64,000 bases of DNA. Origin: Acetoanaerobium pronyense. GTDB lineage: Bacteria; Bacillota; Clostridia; Peptostreptococcales; Filifactoraceae. Below, piece after piece: positions 46,535-54,006 of the stretch. The stretch is taken from positions 62,001-126,000 of the forward strand of contig NZ_JAGGLI010000004.1 in NCBI RefSeq assembly GCF_017874355.1, written 5' to 3'. The notes beneath the pieces were generated by a model. The model was not told where the DNA came from and did no database searches. It was given only the letters and a program-made list of their open reading frames with translations. Position numbers and translations under genes: made by a program. The first letter of the stretch is position 1. Each line of letters opens with the position of its first letter.

Positions 46535-47893
46535 ATGCTAAAAATAGGAAAGACTTATGAAATAGATATAGTAGATTTGGGACACAAAGGAGAAGGGATA
46601 GGAAAATTTGAAGGATTTACAGTATTTGTAGAAGGTGGATTAAAGGGAGATAAGGTCATAGGCAAAGTAATAAAATCCAAAAAAAACTATGCAGTAGCTG
46701 ACCTTGTTAAAGTACTTGAGCCATCCCCTCAAAGAGTAGAGCCAAGATGTCCACTAGCCCATACCTGCGGAGGATGTCAAATCATGCAGCTTGATTATGA
46801 AAATCAGCTAGAGATAAAAAGAAATACAGTTCTTGAAAACCTTACAAGAATAGGAAAACTAGAAAATCCAAAGGTAGAAGAAACTATAGGGATGAAAGAC
46901 CCTTATTACTATAGAAACAAAGTACAGTTTCCAGTTGGGCTAGATAAAAACAATAGGCCGATTATGGGATTTTACAAAAAAATGAGTCACGATATAATCC
47001 CCCTAAAAACCTGCTACGTCCAAGACCCTATAAATGACACTATTTTAGATATAGTCAGGGAATATATAGTTAAATTCAATATCAAAGTTTATGATGAAAA
47101 GACTCACACAGGAAATCTAAGACATGTAGTTACAAAAATAGGGCACTATACAAAAGAAGTGATGGTAATACTTGTAACTAAGGAAAAGGAAATTCCTAAA
47201 CTAAAATACTTAATTGATATGTTAGAAGAAAAGGTTCCTGGATTTAGAACCTTAGTCCAAAACATTAATCCTCAAAGAACAAATGTAATACTTGGAAGAG
47301 AAAACAAAACTATATACGGAGATGGGGTCATAGAAGATACTATAGAAGACCTAGTATTTGAGATATCCCCACTTTCATTTTATCAGGTCAACCCTCTTCA
47401 GACAGAAGTACTATATAGAAAAACTTTGGAATTTGCAGATATAAATAAAGAAGATACAGTATTTGATATATACTGCGGAATCGGAACTATCTCCCTCTTC
47501 CTAGCAAGAAGTGCAAAGCAAGTCTATGGAGTAGAGATAGTGCCGGATGCCATAGAAAATGCCAAGAAAAACGCAGCAAAAAACCATATAGGCAACGCGA
47601 CTTTCTATGCAGGAAAAGCAGAAGACCTCATCCCAAAGCTATATAACCAAGGAATCACTGCAGATGTCGTAGTAGTAGATCCCCCACGAAAAGGATGCGA
47701 AGAAATAGTACTAAAAACAATAGCAGAAATGAAACCAAAGAAAGTAGTATACGTATCCTGCAACCCATCAACCCTAGCAAGAGATGTAGAAATACTAAAA
47801 GACTATGGATATGAGATGAAGGTAGCACAGCCGGTGGATATGTTCCCGCATACAACCCATGTGGAGACGGTTGTGTTAATAGAGCGGGTTTAA
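46535..47893 (+). CDS. 23S rRNA (uracil-C5) methyltransferase, RlmD/RlmCD family
   Basis: The 452-residue enzyme has an N-terminal TRAM domain (about residues 5-60), an iron-sulfur motif CPLAHTCGGC near residues 72-81, the SAM site FDIYCGIGTISLF near residue 310, the VVDPPRKGC motif near residue 383 and the catalytic Cys in YVSCNPSTLARD near residue 407. All parts are intact. Firmicutes often have two or three paralogues, so the exact rRNA or tRNA target is uncertain. ATG follows AAGGAG. Confidence 0.92.
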   Translation: MLKIGKTYEIDIVDLGHKGEGIGKFEGFTVFVEGGLKGDKVIGKVIKSKKNYAVADLVKVLEPSPQRVEPRCPLAHTCGGCQIMQLDYENQLEIKRNTVLENLTRIGKLENPKVEETIGMKDPYYYRNKVQFPVGLDKNNRPIMGFYKKMSHDIIPLKTCYVQDPINDTILDIVREYIVKFNIKVYDEKTHTGNLRHVVTKIGHYTKEVMVILVTKEKEIPKLKYLIDMLEEKVPGFRTLVQNINPQRTNVILGRENKTIYGDGVIEDTIEDLVFEISPLSFYQVNPLQTEVLYRKTLEFADINKEDTVFDIYCGIGTISLFLARSAKQVYGVEIVPDAIENAKKNAAKNHIGNATFYAGKAEDLIPKLYNQGITADVVVVDPPRKGCEEIVLKTIAEMKPKKVVYVSCNPSTLARDVEILKDYGYEMKVAQPVDMFPHTTHVETVVLIERV

Positions 47894-47908
47894 GGCAATT
47901 TTTATGTT

Positions 47909-47941
47909 CCCTCAGACTAATAAGTTTGAGGGGTTTTATTT
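47909..47941 (+). terminator. Terminator of the methyltransferase gene
   Basis: CCCTCAGACT pairs with AGTTTGAGGG around AATA, followed by GTTTTATTT. Confidence 0.75.
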
Positions 47942-47953
47942 AAGGGGGGTTAA

Positions 47954-48002
47954 CTTTTACGCAGAAATATGGAGTTTTGCGTAAAGGTATAGGTTTTGCG
48001 TA
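47954..48002. repeat. Short GCGTA repeats
   Basis: GTTTTGCGTA occurs at 47974-47983 and 47993-48002, and its inverse TTTTACGC at 47956-47963. The function is not clear. Confidence 0.4.
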
Positions 48003-48063
48003 TTTTATGGTTCCACTTTGTTGACACTTTGAGATATATCGAAAATGCTAGATTTCAGAGAAA

Positions 48064-48100
48064 AAAGAACCGTATCATAAAAATAGATACGGTTCTTTAC
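48064..48100. terminator. Bidirectional terminator
   Basis: AAAGAACCGTATC and GATACGGTTCTTT form a perfect 13-base stem, placed just beyond the stop of the minus-strand glyoxalase-like gene. Confidence 0.85.
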
Positions 48101-48102
48101 TT

Positions 48103-48597
48103 TTAGTATGCTCCTGATGAGTATGTTACTTCATAACTGTGACTATATACTTCGAATATTATACCAAATAGATCTTCTACATAACACATTCTGTATGGTT
48201 TTTCATTTGGATAGTATTCTCTAACTGGCATTCTTTGTTTACCACCATTTTCTACTATCTTTTTAACCATTCCTTCTACGTCTGGATCTTGGATACAGAA
48301 ATGGAATACACCTGATTTCCAATACTCAAAATTATTTTCTGGTTTTTCACTATTAGGAAATTCAAATATTTCTACACCTATTCCATCCGAAGTTACCATA
48401 TGAGCTATACGAAATGTTCCCCATCCTTCACCAAATACATCTATACACATTTGCCCTATAGCAGTATCATTCTCTTCTTTAACATCCGACGGTTCCATAA
48501 CTACGTACCATCCCATAACATCTTTATAAAATTTTACAGCTTTATCTAAGTCTGTAACTGATAACCCTATGTGTGAAAATGCTCTTGGATATGTCAT
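48103..48597 (-). CDS. Glyoxalase/VOC superfamily protein
   Basis: The 164-residue protein has two VOC modules: HIGLSVTDLDKAVKFYKDVMGW near residues 11-32 and VFHFCIQDPDVEGM with EDLFGIIFEVYSH at the C-terminus. His11, the Glu in EIFEF, His94 and the last Glu are plausible metal ligands. It could be a lyase, dioxygenase or resistance protein; the substrate cannot be read. It is divergent from an HxlR regulator gene about 160 bases away, which may control it. Confidence 0.88.
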   Translation of the reverse strand: MTYPRAFSHIGLSVTDLDKAVKFYKDVMGWYVVMEPSDVKEENDTAIGQMCIDVFGEGWGTFRIAHMVTSDGIGVEIFEFPNSEKPENNFEYWKSGVFHFCIQDPDVEGMVKKIVENGGKQRMPVREYYPNEKPYRMCYVEDLFGIIFEVYSHSYEVTYSSGAY

Positions 48598-48756
48598 ATA
48601 AATCTCTCCTATCTTTTCGTTATGTTATAATGCTTATATATTTAGTATCAATTAAACTAACACTATTATACATGGGGTTATTTATGGAAACAATAAGGCA
48701 CTTTTTTGTTATATAGTTACGAAAAGGAAACTAATAAGAATATACAGGAGGTTGAT

Positions 48757-49092
48757 ATGGAAAAAATTAAAAATCAATATATATGCTCTTTAGGACTTAC
48801 TATAGACTTAATAGGTGGAAAATGGAAGTTGATGATTCTTTGGTATTTAATTGAAGAGAGCAAAAGGTTTACTGAATTAAAAAAATCTATACCTGATATT
48901 TCACAAAAAGTACTTACTGAGCAGCTTAGAGAACTTGAGAGTAGTAAAATAATTTCAAGAAAAGTATATGCAACAGTTCCACCTACAGTGGAATATTCTA
49001 TGACTAAATATGGTGAAAGTTTAATACCTATATTAAATGACTTATGTGAATGGAGCAAAAAATATGCTAGTGAAAATAATATAAAGATATAA
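48757..49092 (+). CDS. HxlR family winged-helix regulator
   Basis: The 111-residue protein has the HxlR core: GGKWKLMILWYL near residue 22, RFTELKKSIPDISQKVLTEQLREL split across residues 39-62, and the wing VPPTVEYSMTKYG near residue 77. A Cys near residue 7 could be redox or electrophile sensitive, as in the QorR/HypR subgroup. ATG 48757 follows CAGGAGG. The neighbouring divergent VOC gene is the likeliest target. Confidence 0.9.
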   Translation: MEKIKNQYICSLGLTIDLIGGKWKLMILWYLIEESKRFTELKKSIPDISQKVLTEQLRELESSKIISRKVYATVPPTVEYSMTKYGESLIPILNDLCEWSKKYASENNIKI

Positions 49093-49256
49093 TGGCGAAG
49101 GATATTAACTGGGAAAGAAATTGCACTTGTGAATGAAGAAGAAATACTAATAATTGAAATTTAAAATAAGAATATATAAACACGGTTAAGATGTCCTCTA
49201 TAAAGGATTTTTAAAGAAGGGGAAAGAACTATATTCCCATTTGTCACTCGACACAA

Positions 49257-49309
49257 GTGAAGTGTGTGGCAAGGCTTACAAGGGTAAAAGTTAATACAAT
49301 GTTTTAAAG
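49257..49309. repeat. Direct repeat copy 1 flanking the azoreductase/desaturase cassette
   Basis: The core GCAAGGCTTAC-A-AGGGTAAAAGTTAATA and ATGTTTTAAAG match a second copy at 51864-51913 with a few substitutions and small gaps. More distant similarity extends about 20 bases downstream (GATAAGACACAA against TATAGGACACAA). Confidence 0.85.
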
Positions 49310-49363
49310 CGGATGGTACCGTAGATAAGACACAACAAGATCAATTCATATATTAATAAAGCG

Positions 49364-49420
49364 AAAAGAGGGTGTCCCAAACTACAAGATAGTAGTTAGA
49401 GACCCCTCTTTTGGGTTTTA
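49364..49420. terminator. Long imperfect hairpin before the azoreductase gene
   Basis: AAAAGAGGGTGTCCCAAACTAC pairs, with a few mismatches, with GTAGTTAGAGACCCCTCTTTT. T-runs on both strands let it end the leftward azoreductase transcript. Together with the direct repeat it accounts for most of the 395 bases without a gene between HxlR and the azoreductase. Confidence 0.7.
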
Positions 49421-49487
49421 GGAATCAGGATATTATCAAATTTAGCTGTAGCGATGTGAATCTACCTCTACAAAGTTCCTATAGTAT

Positions 49488-50150
49488 TTATCTCATATCT
49501 TTTACTAGCTTCTGAATCTTTGTAGAAGCTTTTTCTATTGCTTTGTCACTACCTATATCATCAATCTCCGTGCCCTCAACGAGTAATTGATGAGTATGTT
49601 TTATGCCAAGGAATGTAAATACATCTTTCACATAAGTTACTCCGTGATTTACTCTAGATCCTAATAAAGGAACATTAATTGCAGTGAATGGAAAAATGGC
49701 CGCAGAGGATTGTATATATAGCAGTTTTCTTTCCTTATCTTTCATTAGACCTTTAACCCCTTGTGTAGATATAGAAATAGTCTGCTCGTTTAGTATGATA
49801 CAATCAATAAATTGCTTAAGTTTATAAGGGAAAGAAAGTGTCCACATCGGGGCAGCAATGACGTAACGATCAGCAGATTTAAAGATATTACATAGTTCTT
49901 GCATTCTCTGTACATCTTTTTTTTCTCTATCATTTAATTCTTCAAATTTTTCTCCAGAAACTAATTGGGCACGAGAGACAAAATACCTATGATTTGGCTC
50001 AGGAATATATTCCTGATACAGATTAAGTTCTTGAACTGAATAATCATTATAGGCACTTAAAAATTGGTTGATAAATTTCCGTGCTGTCTGTTGGCTAGAG
50101 GATATTTCCTCAGGTTTTGAACTTGGGATAATATATAATAGTTTTTTCAT
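49488..50150 (-). CDS. FMN-dependent NADH-azoreductase-like flavodoxin-fold protein
   Basis: The 220-residue protein has the AzoR layout: a phosphate-binding loop after the first strand (IIPSSKPEEISSSQQ, near residue 7), AAPMWTLSFPYKLKQF near residues 98-113 and the flavin-contacting segment around QSSAAIFPF. It probably reduces quinones or azo compounds with NADH. ATG follows GAGAGAGG. The phytoene-desaturase-like gene lies 55 bases upstream in the same direction, so the two likely form an operon. Confidence 0.88.
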   Translation of the reverse strand: MKKLLYIIPSSKPEEISSSQQTARKFINQFLSAYNDYSVQELNLYQEYIPEPNHRYFVSRAQLVSGEKFEELNDREKKDVQRMQELCNIFKSADRYVIAAPMWTLSFPYKLKQFIDCIILNEQTISISTQGVKGLMKDKERKLLYIQSSAAIFPFTAINVPLLGSRVNHGVTYVKDVFTFLGIKHTHQLLVEGTEIDDIGSDKAIEKASTKIQKLVKDMR

Positions 50151-50205
50151 GTTACAACCTCTCTCTTAGTTTTTAGAATACTAGCATAATCCATTGTTAA
50201 TAGTC

Positions 50206-51696
50206 TCAAATATTCTTTAATATTTCTTCTGCTACTAACCTGCTAGATAGTAGCACTAAGGATATCCCTGCACCAGGATGAACGGAGCTTCCTACAAAAT
50301 ATAGATTCTTCACATTGGGTGATTTTATACTTGGTCTAAAGTAAAGTGATTGTGTGAGGGTAGGGCTCAAGCCAAATGCTGTTCCGTGGTATGCATTGAA
50401 ACGTTTAAATAGATCGAGGGGGGTAAGATAATCCTCAAAAACAATATGCTCTTTAATATCCCCAAGGCCTTTTATTTTGCTGATCTGGTTCAGAATTTGT
50501 GACCGTAAAGTGTCTATTGTCTTGTGATCCCACTTTATTCGGTGAAAAGAAAGATTAGGAACACGTACTGTAATGCTAAGAGATTCCATATTAGCTGGTG
50601 CAACACTTTCATCTATACAGCTAGGACAATACATATATAGGACAGGATCGTTAGGCAGATACCCAGTAAAAGCTTCTTCAACACTTTCCTTGAAATGATC
50701 ACCCATAAAAAGGTTGTGCACACCTAATTCAGGGTATTTCTTATTTAGACCTAAATAAAGGATAAAGGTAGAACATGAATATTTCATTTTATTAAGTTTT
50801 TCATCTGTATATTTGCCTCTAGCGTTTTCATCTTTAATAAGGTGCTGTATTGAATATGGAAAATCTGCATTACTTATGACAATGTCAGCCTTTTCAATAG
50901 TTGATTCTGTTCTAATACCTATGACCGTCTGATTGGAGAGTAATATTTCAGATACAGAACTATTTAATAAAATTATGCCGCCTAACTCATTCACTAATTT
51001 TTCAAGGGCTTTAATATAAGAGTACATACCCCCTTCTAGATACCAAAGACCATATAATTGACTTACACAGGGTAATATTGTATATATGTTTGGACCCTCA
51101 AAAGGGGAAATTCCTAACAAGAGTGACTGAAAGGATAACAGATCTCTTAACTTTTTATTTCTAATGTATTTTGAAATAAAGGAATAGCTAGTAGATAAAG
51201 GCTTTAATTTAAGCCCATTTATCAAGGAATAAAAATTAAAGAACTCTGAAGCGTGAGCATAAGATTTCTGTAGAAAGTGATTATTAGCAATAGTATATTT
51301 TTGATAGGTATCATTTAAAAATCTTAGATACCCTTTAGCATCAGCGGCGGAAAAAGAGTCTAAAGACTGAGAACACTTAGTTATATCAGAATAAAGATTG
51401 AGGGGGGCATCCTCATGATGATGTATCCGATACAAAGGGTCAACTTGCTTAAATGTAACATAATTCTTGTAATTTTTATTTGCCCATCGGAAAACCTCTT
51501 TAAACTCTTCGGGCAAAAGCAGAATAGAAGCGGTTAAATCAAAGGAAAAGCCTTGTTTTTGCAAGACATTAACTCTGCCTCCTATAGTGCTATTTTTTTC
51601 GTATATAGTTACGTCGTGACCTTTACTAAGCAATCTAATTGCTGTAGCGAGACCACCTACACCAGCTCCGATTATGATTATTTTTTTCTTCTTCAA
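50206..51696 (-). CDS. Phytoene/dehydrosqualene desaturase-like FAD oxidoreductase (CrtN/CrtI family)
   Basis: The 496-residue protein begins with an FAD dinucleotide site (IIIIGAGVGGLATAIRL, Gly10-Gly15, then the Glu of VTIYEKN), continues with GGRVNVLQKQGFSFDLTAS near residues 38-56, and ends with the family FAD motif FVGSSVHPGAGISLVLLSSRL. This is characteristic of carotenoid desaturases. No crtM, crtB or isoprenoid gene lies nearby, so a carotenoid role is uncertain. The start is TTG 51696, about a dozen bases after GAGGGAG. It lies inside a repeat-bounded cassette with the azoreductase gene. Confidence 0.88.
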   Translation of the reverse strand: MKKKKIIIIGAGVGGLATAIRLLSKGHDVTIYEKNSTIGGRVNVLQKQGFSFDLTASILLLPEEFKEVFRWANKNYKNYVTFKQVDPLYRIHHHEDAPLNLYSDITKCSQSLDSFSAADAKGYLRFLNDTYQKYTIANNHFLQKSYAHASEFFNFYSLINGLKLKPLSTSYSFISKYIRNKKLRDLLSFQSLLLGISPFEGPNIYTILPCVSQLYGLWYLEGGMYSYIKALEKLVNELGGIILLNSSVSEILLSNQTVIGIRTESTIEKADIVISNADFPYSIQHLIKDENARGKYTDEKLNKMKYSCSTFILYLGLNKKYPELGVHNLFMGDHFKESVEEAFTGYLPNDPVLYMYCPSCIDESVAPANMESLSITVRVPNLSFHRIKWDHKTIDTLRSQILNQISKIKGLGDIKEHIVFEDYLTPLDLFKRFNAYHGTAFGLSPTLTQSLYFRPSIKSPNVKNLYFVGSSVHPGAGISLVLLSSRLVAEEILKNI

Positions 51697-51795
51697 TCTA
51701 CGTCTAACTCCCTCATCTTAGCTTTTAGTTATTATTTGCTATCCAAAATACATTATACTTTCCTACTCGATATAGATTATTTCATGGCTAATTAT

Positions 51796-51817
51796 AAAAA
51801 TCCCGAAAGGGGATTTT
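51796..51817 (-). terminator. Hairpin upstream of the desaturase gene
   Basis: AAAATCCC-GAAA-GGGGATTTT forms a tight stem; on the minus strand it is followed by TTATAATT. It lies 100 bases upstream of the desaturase start, so it may attenuate that transcript or end one coming from further right. Confidence 0.45.
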
Positions 51818-51863
51818 AGGGGCAAGTGCTATCTATTCTTTTGTTGACACTATCACCAGACAT

Positions 51864-51913
51864 GTGAAGTGTAGCAAGGCTTACTAGGGTAAAAGTTAAT
51901 AAATGTTTTAAAG
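51864..51913. repeat. Direct repeat copy 2 flanking the azoreductase/desaturase cassette
   Basis: GTGAAGTGTA-GCAAGGCTTAC, AGGGTAAAAGTTAATA and ATGTTTTAAAG match copy 1 at 49257. The two copies lie in the same orientation about 2.6 kb apart and bracket only the azoreductase and desaturase genes. Confidence 0.85.
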
Positions 51914-51919
51914 GCAATG

Positions 51920-51960
51920 AGCGTATAGGACACAAAATGTGGCCTATACGCTCTGCTTTT
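51920..51960 (+). terminator. Terminator-like hairpin following repeat copy 2
   Basis: AGCGTATAGG-A-CACA-AAA-TGTG-G-CCTATACGCT folds almost perfectly and is followed by CTGCTTTT. It directly abuts the direct repeat. Confidence 0.75.
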
Positions 51961-52006
51961 AGAAAGATTTAATAATATATTCATAAAAGAAATGGGACGC
52001 TTAGTG

Positions 52007-52203
52007 TATAATGGTTATTAGTATCTACGCCGGTTGAGAATGGGTTTCGTAAAATAAACTAAAAAAGCTCAGGGGAGAAAACTGTGAGAGTGCTGCTAAA
52101 AACCTGATAGGTGGTCAAGAGAAACTAAGCAATCTTAATAATTATTCAATACCATGATTAGTTCACCTGTGTATCAATTATAAAATAAGAGTAGGTGAGT
52201 TGA
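52007..52203 (+). promoter_or_regulatory. Long leader of the acetyltransferase gene with possible ribosome-binding-site sequestration
   Basis: A TATAAT at 52007-52012 would start a leader of about 185 bases. It has several local pairings (CTCA/TGAG around 52068-52088; CCTGATAGG at 52103-52111). Near its end, TTCACCT (52161-52167) is complementary to AGGTGA (52193-52198), the ribosome-binding site of the next gene. This is the layout of a translational attenuator or riboswitch, but I do not recognise a class. Confidence 0.4.
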
Positions 52204-52773
52204 GTGAAAACAACTGATTATATGAATGATGACCTTATTAAAACAGAATTACTATTTCCTAAGTTTTTTTCGAACCATGAAGAAAGAGACTGGGGAATAC
52301 TGTTTTTTAATGAGAATAATAAATCATCACATGATAGTAATCACTGTGTTATATTTGCGTCAAATATAACAGACTTAATGTTAGAGGAGATTAAAGCTTT
52401 CTATCAAGAAAAACAAATTACCCCTCGTATTTATCATCCCTTTATTAACGGTTATTTACACAAAAATAAGAACATATTAATCAAACATGGATTTAAGATA
52501 GAAGTAAATCACGACGATCAATATATGATTTTAACTGATGAAAATCAAATTGATAGTTCTAATCAAATTAATATTAAATGTTTAAATTCATGGGACGAGC
52601 GAATTGTACATGATATATTGATACCTAACCAGAGTGAATATGAAATAGAACTTTTAATGAATGCCATGGAAAATAAATACTTTAAATTATTTGTAGGGTA
52701 TAAAAATCATCAACCTGTAACGATGGCATCTTTACTATATTATTCAGAAACCAATTGTGTAAGATTAGACCAT
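52204..52773 (+). pseudogene. GNAT acetyltransferase, N-terminal part, interrupted by IS21
   Basis: The GTG at 52204 is five bases after AGGTGA. The frame encodes about 190 residues ending ...NCVRLDH at the edge of the IS21-family element. The second half looks like the first strands of a GNAT fold (KLFVGYKNHQPVTMASLLYYSE). The missing acetyl-CoA loop is found on the far side of the element as NHRNQGNGSM. The gene is therefore split by a single insertion. A stop from the element follows two codons after the junction. The product of the left part cannot bind acetyl-CoA. Confidence 0.8.
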
Positions 52774-52793
52774 TGAACATTCTTCTTGAAGAG

Positions 52794-52854
52794 TACCGCG
52801 AATCCGGAATGAATGATACCGCCAGTCCGGAAACACGATACCGTTGTTGGTGAT
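52794..52854. repeat. Left-end iterated transposase-binding motifs of the IS21 element
   Basis: AGTACCG, then ATCCGGAATGAATGATACCG and GTCCGGAAACACGATACCG lie in tandem just inside the left end. They match motifs at the other end in inverted orientation. Confidence 0.7.
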
Positions 52855-53229
52855 ATTCCATACAAATCATGAATATGATGATTTTGATCCACTGTGTGCG
52901 TCAATGAGAGCCATCGTGGTAGTGGCGGAAGCCACTCGCATCACCAAATGATCTTTGAAAACTGGTTTTTAGAATAAATTTCAATCCAGTATTCGAAATT
53001 CAGTGAGCCAAATGCGAGAGGACGCCGGCAAAGCGCAGTTTGCTTTGCCTTTACAAGGCGGCCGGCTCGCATGGAGGCCCCGCCTTTTGGGGCCGTTACC
53101 CGCATCAAACCATCCTTGAATCAACTAGAAATGTTCTCCGCGGGCACAGACCTCCAAGGAAAATTGAAATCCATTTCGCGCCCTTAAACAACCCGGTTTT
53201 GACCTTTTTAAGGACACTTAACACAATGG
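52855..53229. other. Structured non-coding block of the IS21 element
   Basis: About 370 bases between the left end and istB contain no convincing gene. A nested structure is visible: ATGCGAG (53012-53018) pairs with CTCGCAT (53066-53072) and encloses GGCAAAGC/GCTTTGCC; a separate GGCCCC/GGGGCC hairpin follows at 53076-53094. It may be a transcription barrier, the istAB terminator region or a non-coding RNA. Confidence 0.55.
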
Positions 53230-54006
53230 TTACTCACTTGCCCGGGGATTCAGCCCGTACACCTCCCGCATGGATACATCTTTTGACGGGTTAATGCTTT
53301 CAATATTGATTTTGTATGCATCGTGTACGATGCGGTCAAGAATGGCATCCGCCAAAGGCGAATCATCACCACCTAACTGTTCATACCACCCTTCATGCCT
53401 GTACTGGGAACAAAAGATGGTGGAAGATTTCTTCCGTCTTCTGTGAAGCAGTTCAAAAATGTCTTTGGATTCGGAGGGAGATGGTTTCAGCAGCAACCAT
53501 TCATCGATGATCAGGAGCACTGGGTTGGCATACTTCGCCATCACTTTTTTGTAATTTCCTTCATCCCGTGAATGCTCCAAATCAATAAGTAGGTCCGGAA
53601 GCCTTACATACTGTGTTTTAAAGTGCTGTTTACAGGCTTCCATGCCGAAGGCGCAGGCCATGTAAGTTTTACCGCTGCCGGTTGCACCTGTGATAAAGAT
53701 ATTGCGATGCTCAGGAATGTAATCACAGTACGCCAGTCTTTTGATCAGGTCTTTGTTAAGCCGACGCCCTGAAGTGTAGTCAATGCCCATGATACTGGCG
53801 TCCGCCTGGTCAAATTCTGCATTGCGAATCAGGCGATCCAGACGATTGTTTTTACGACGTGTGTATTCGATGTCCACCATAATCCCGAAACGTTCTTCGA
53901 AGGAGACTTCTTTCATGTTAGGATCCGCCATTTGTTGACGAAAGGCGTCCGACATGGCAGTTAACCGCATTTCAATGAGTTTATCAACAGTACTGTTATT
54001 GATCAT
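53230..54006 (-). CDS. istB: IS21 helper ATPase IstB
   Basis: The 258-residue AAA+ ATPase has Walker A GATGSGKT (residues 107-114) and Walker B LLIIDEW near residue 157, related to DnaC. It assembles on DNA and activates the IstA transposase. ATG 54006 follows GGAGGTCAG and lies inside the end of istA (11-base overlap), the usual coupled arrangement. Length is normal and no stop or frameshift is seen. Confidence 0.95.
   Translation of the reverse strand: MINNSTVDKLIEMRLTAMSDAFRQQMADPNMKEVSFEERFGIMVDIEYTRRKNNRLDRLIRNAEFDQADASIMGIDYTSGRRLNKDLIKRLAYCDYIPEHRNIFITGATGSGKTYMACAFGMEACKQHFKTQYVRLPDLLIDLEHSRDEGNYKKVMAKYANPVLLIIDEWLLLKPSPSESKDIFELLHRRRKKSSTIFCSQYRHEGWYEQLGGDDSPLADAILDRIVHDAYKINIESINPSKDVSMREVYGLNPRASE

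Noticed and set aside
47954-48002. Repeated GTTTTGCGTA units as a CRISPR array
   Set aside because: The units are ten bases with only two direct copies and no regular spacers; no cas genes are near.
49093-49162. Short continuation after the HxlR stop (TGKEIALVNEEEILIIEI) as a gene fragment
   Set aside because: It reads in frame after the stop and looks protein-like, but it is too short and has no start, so I cannot support a gene.
53040-53294. Plus-strand coding gene in the left part of the IS21 element
   Set aside because: The frame runs through the GC-rich hairpins and into the 3' end of istB, has no ribosome-binding site and resembles no protein I recognise.
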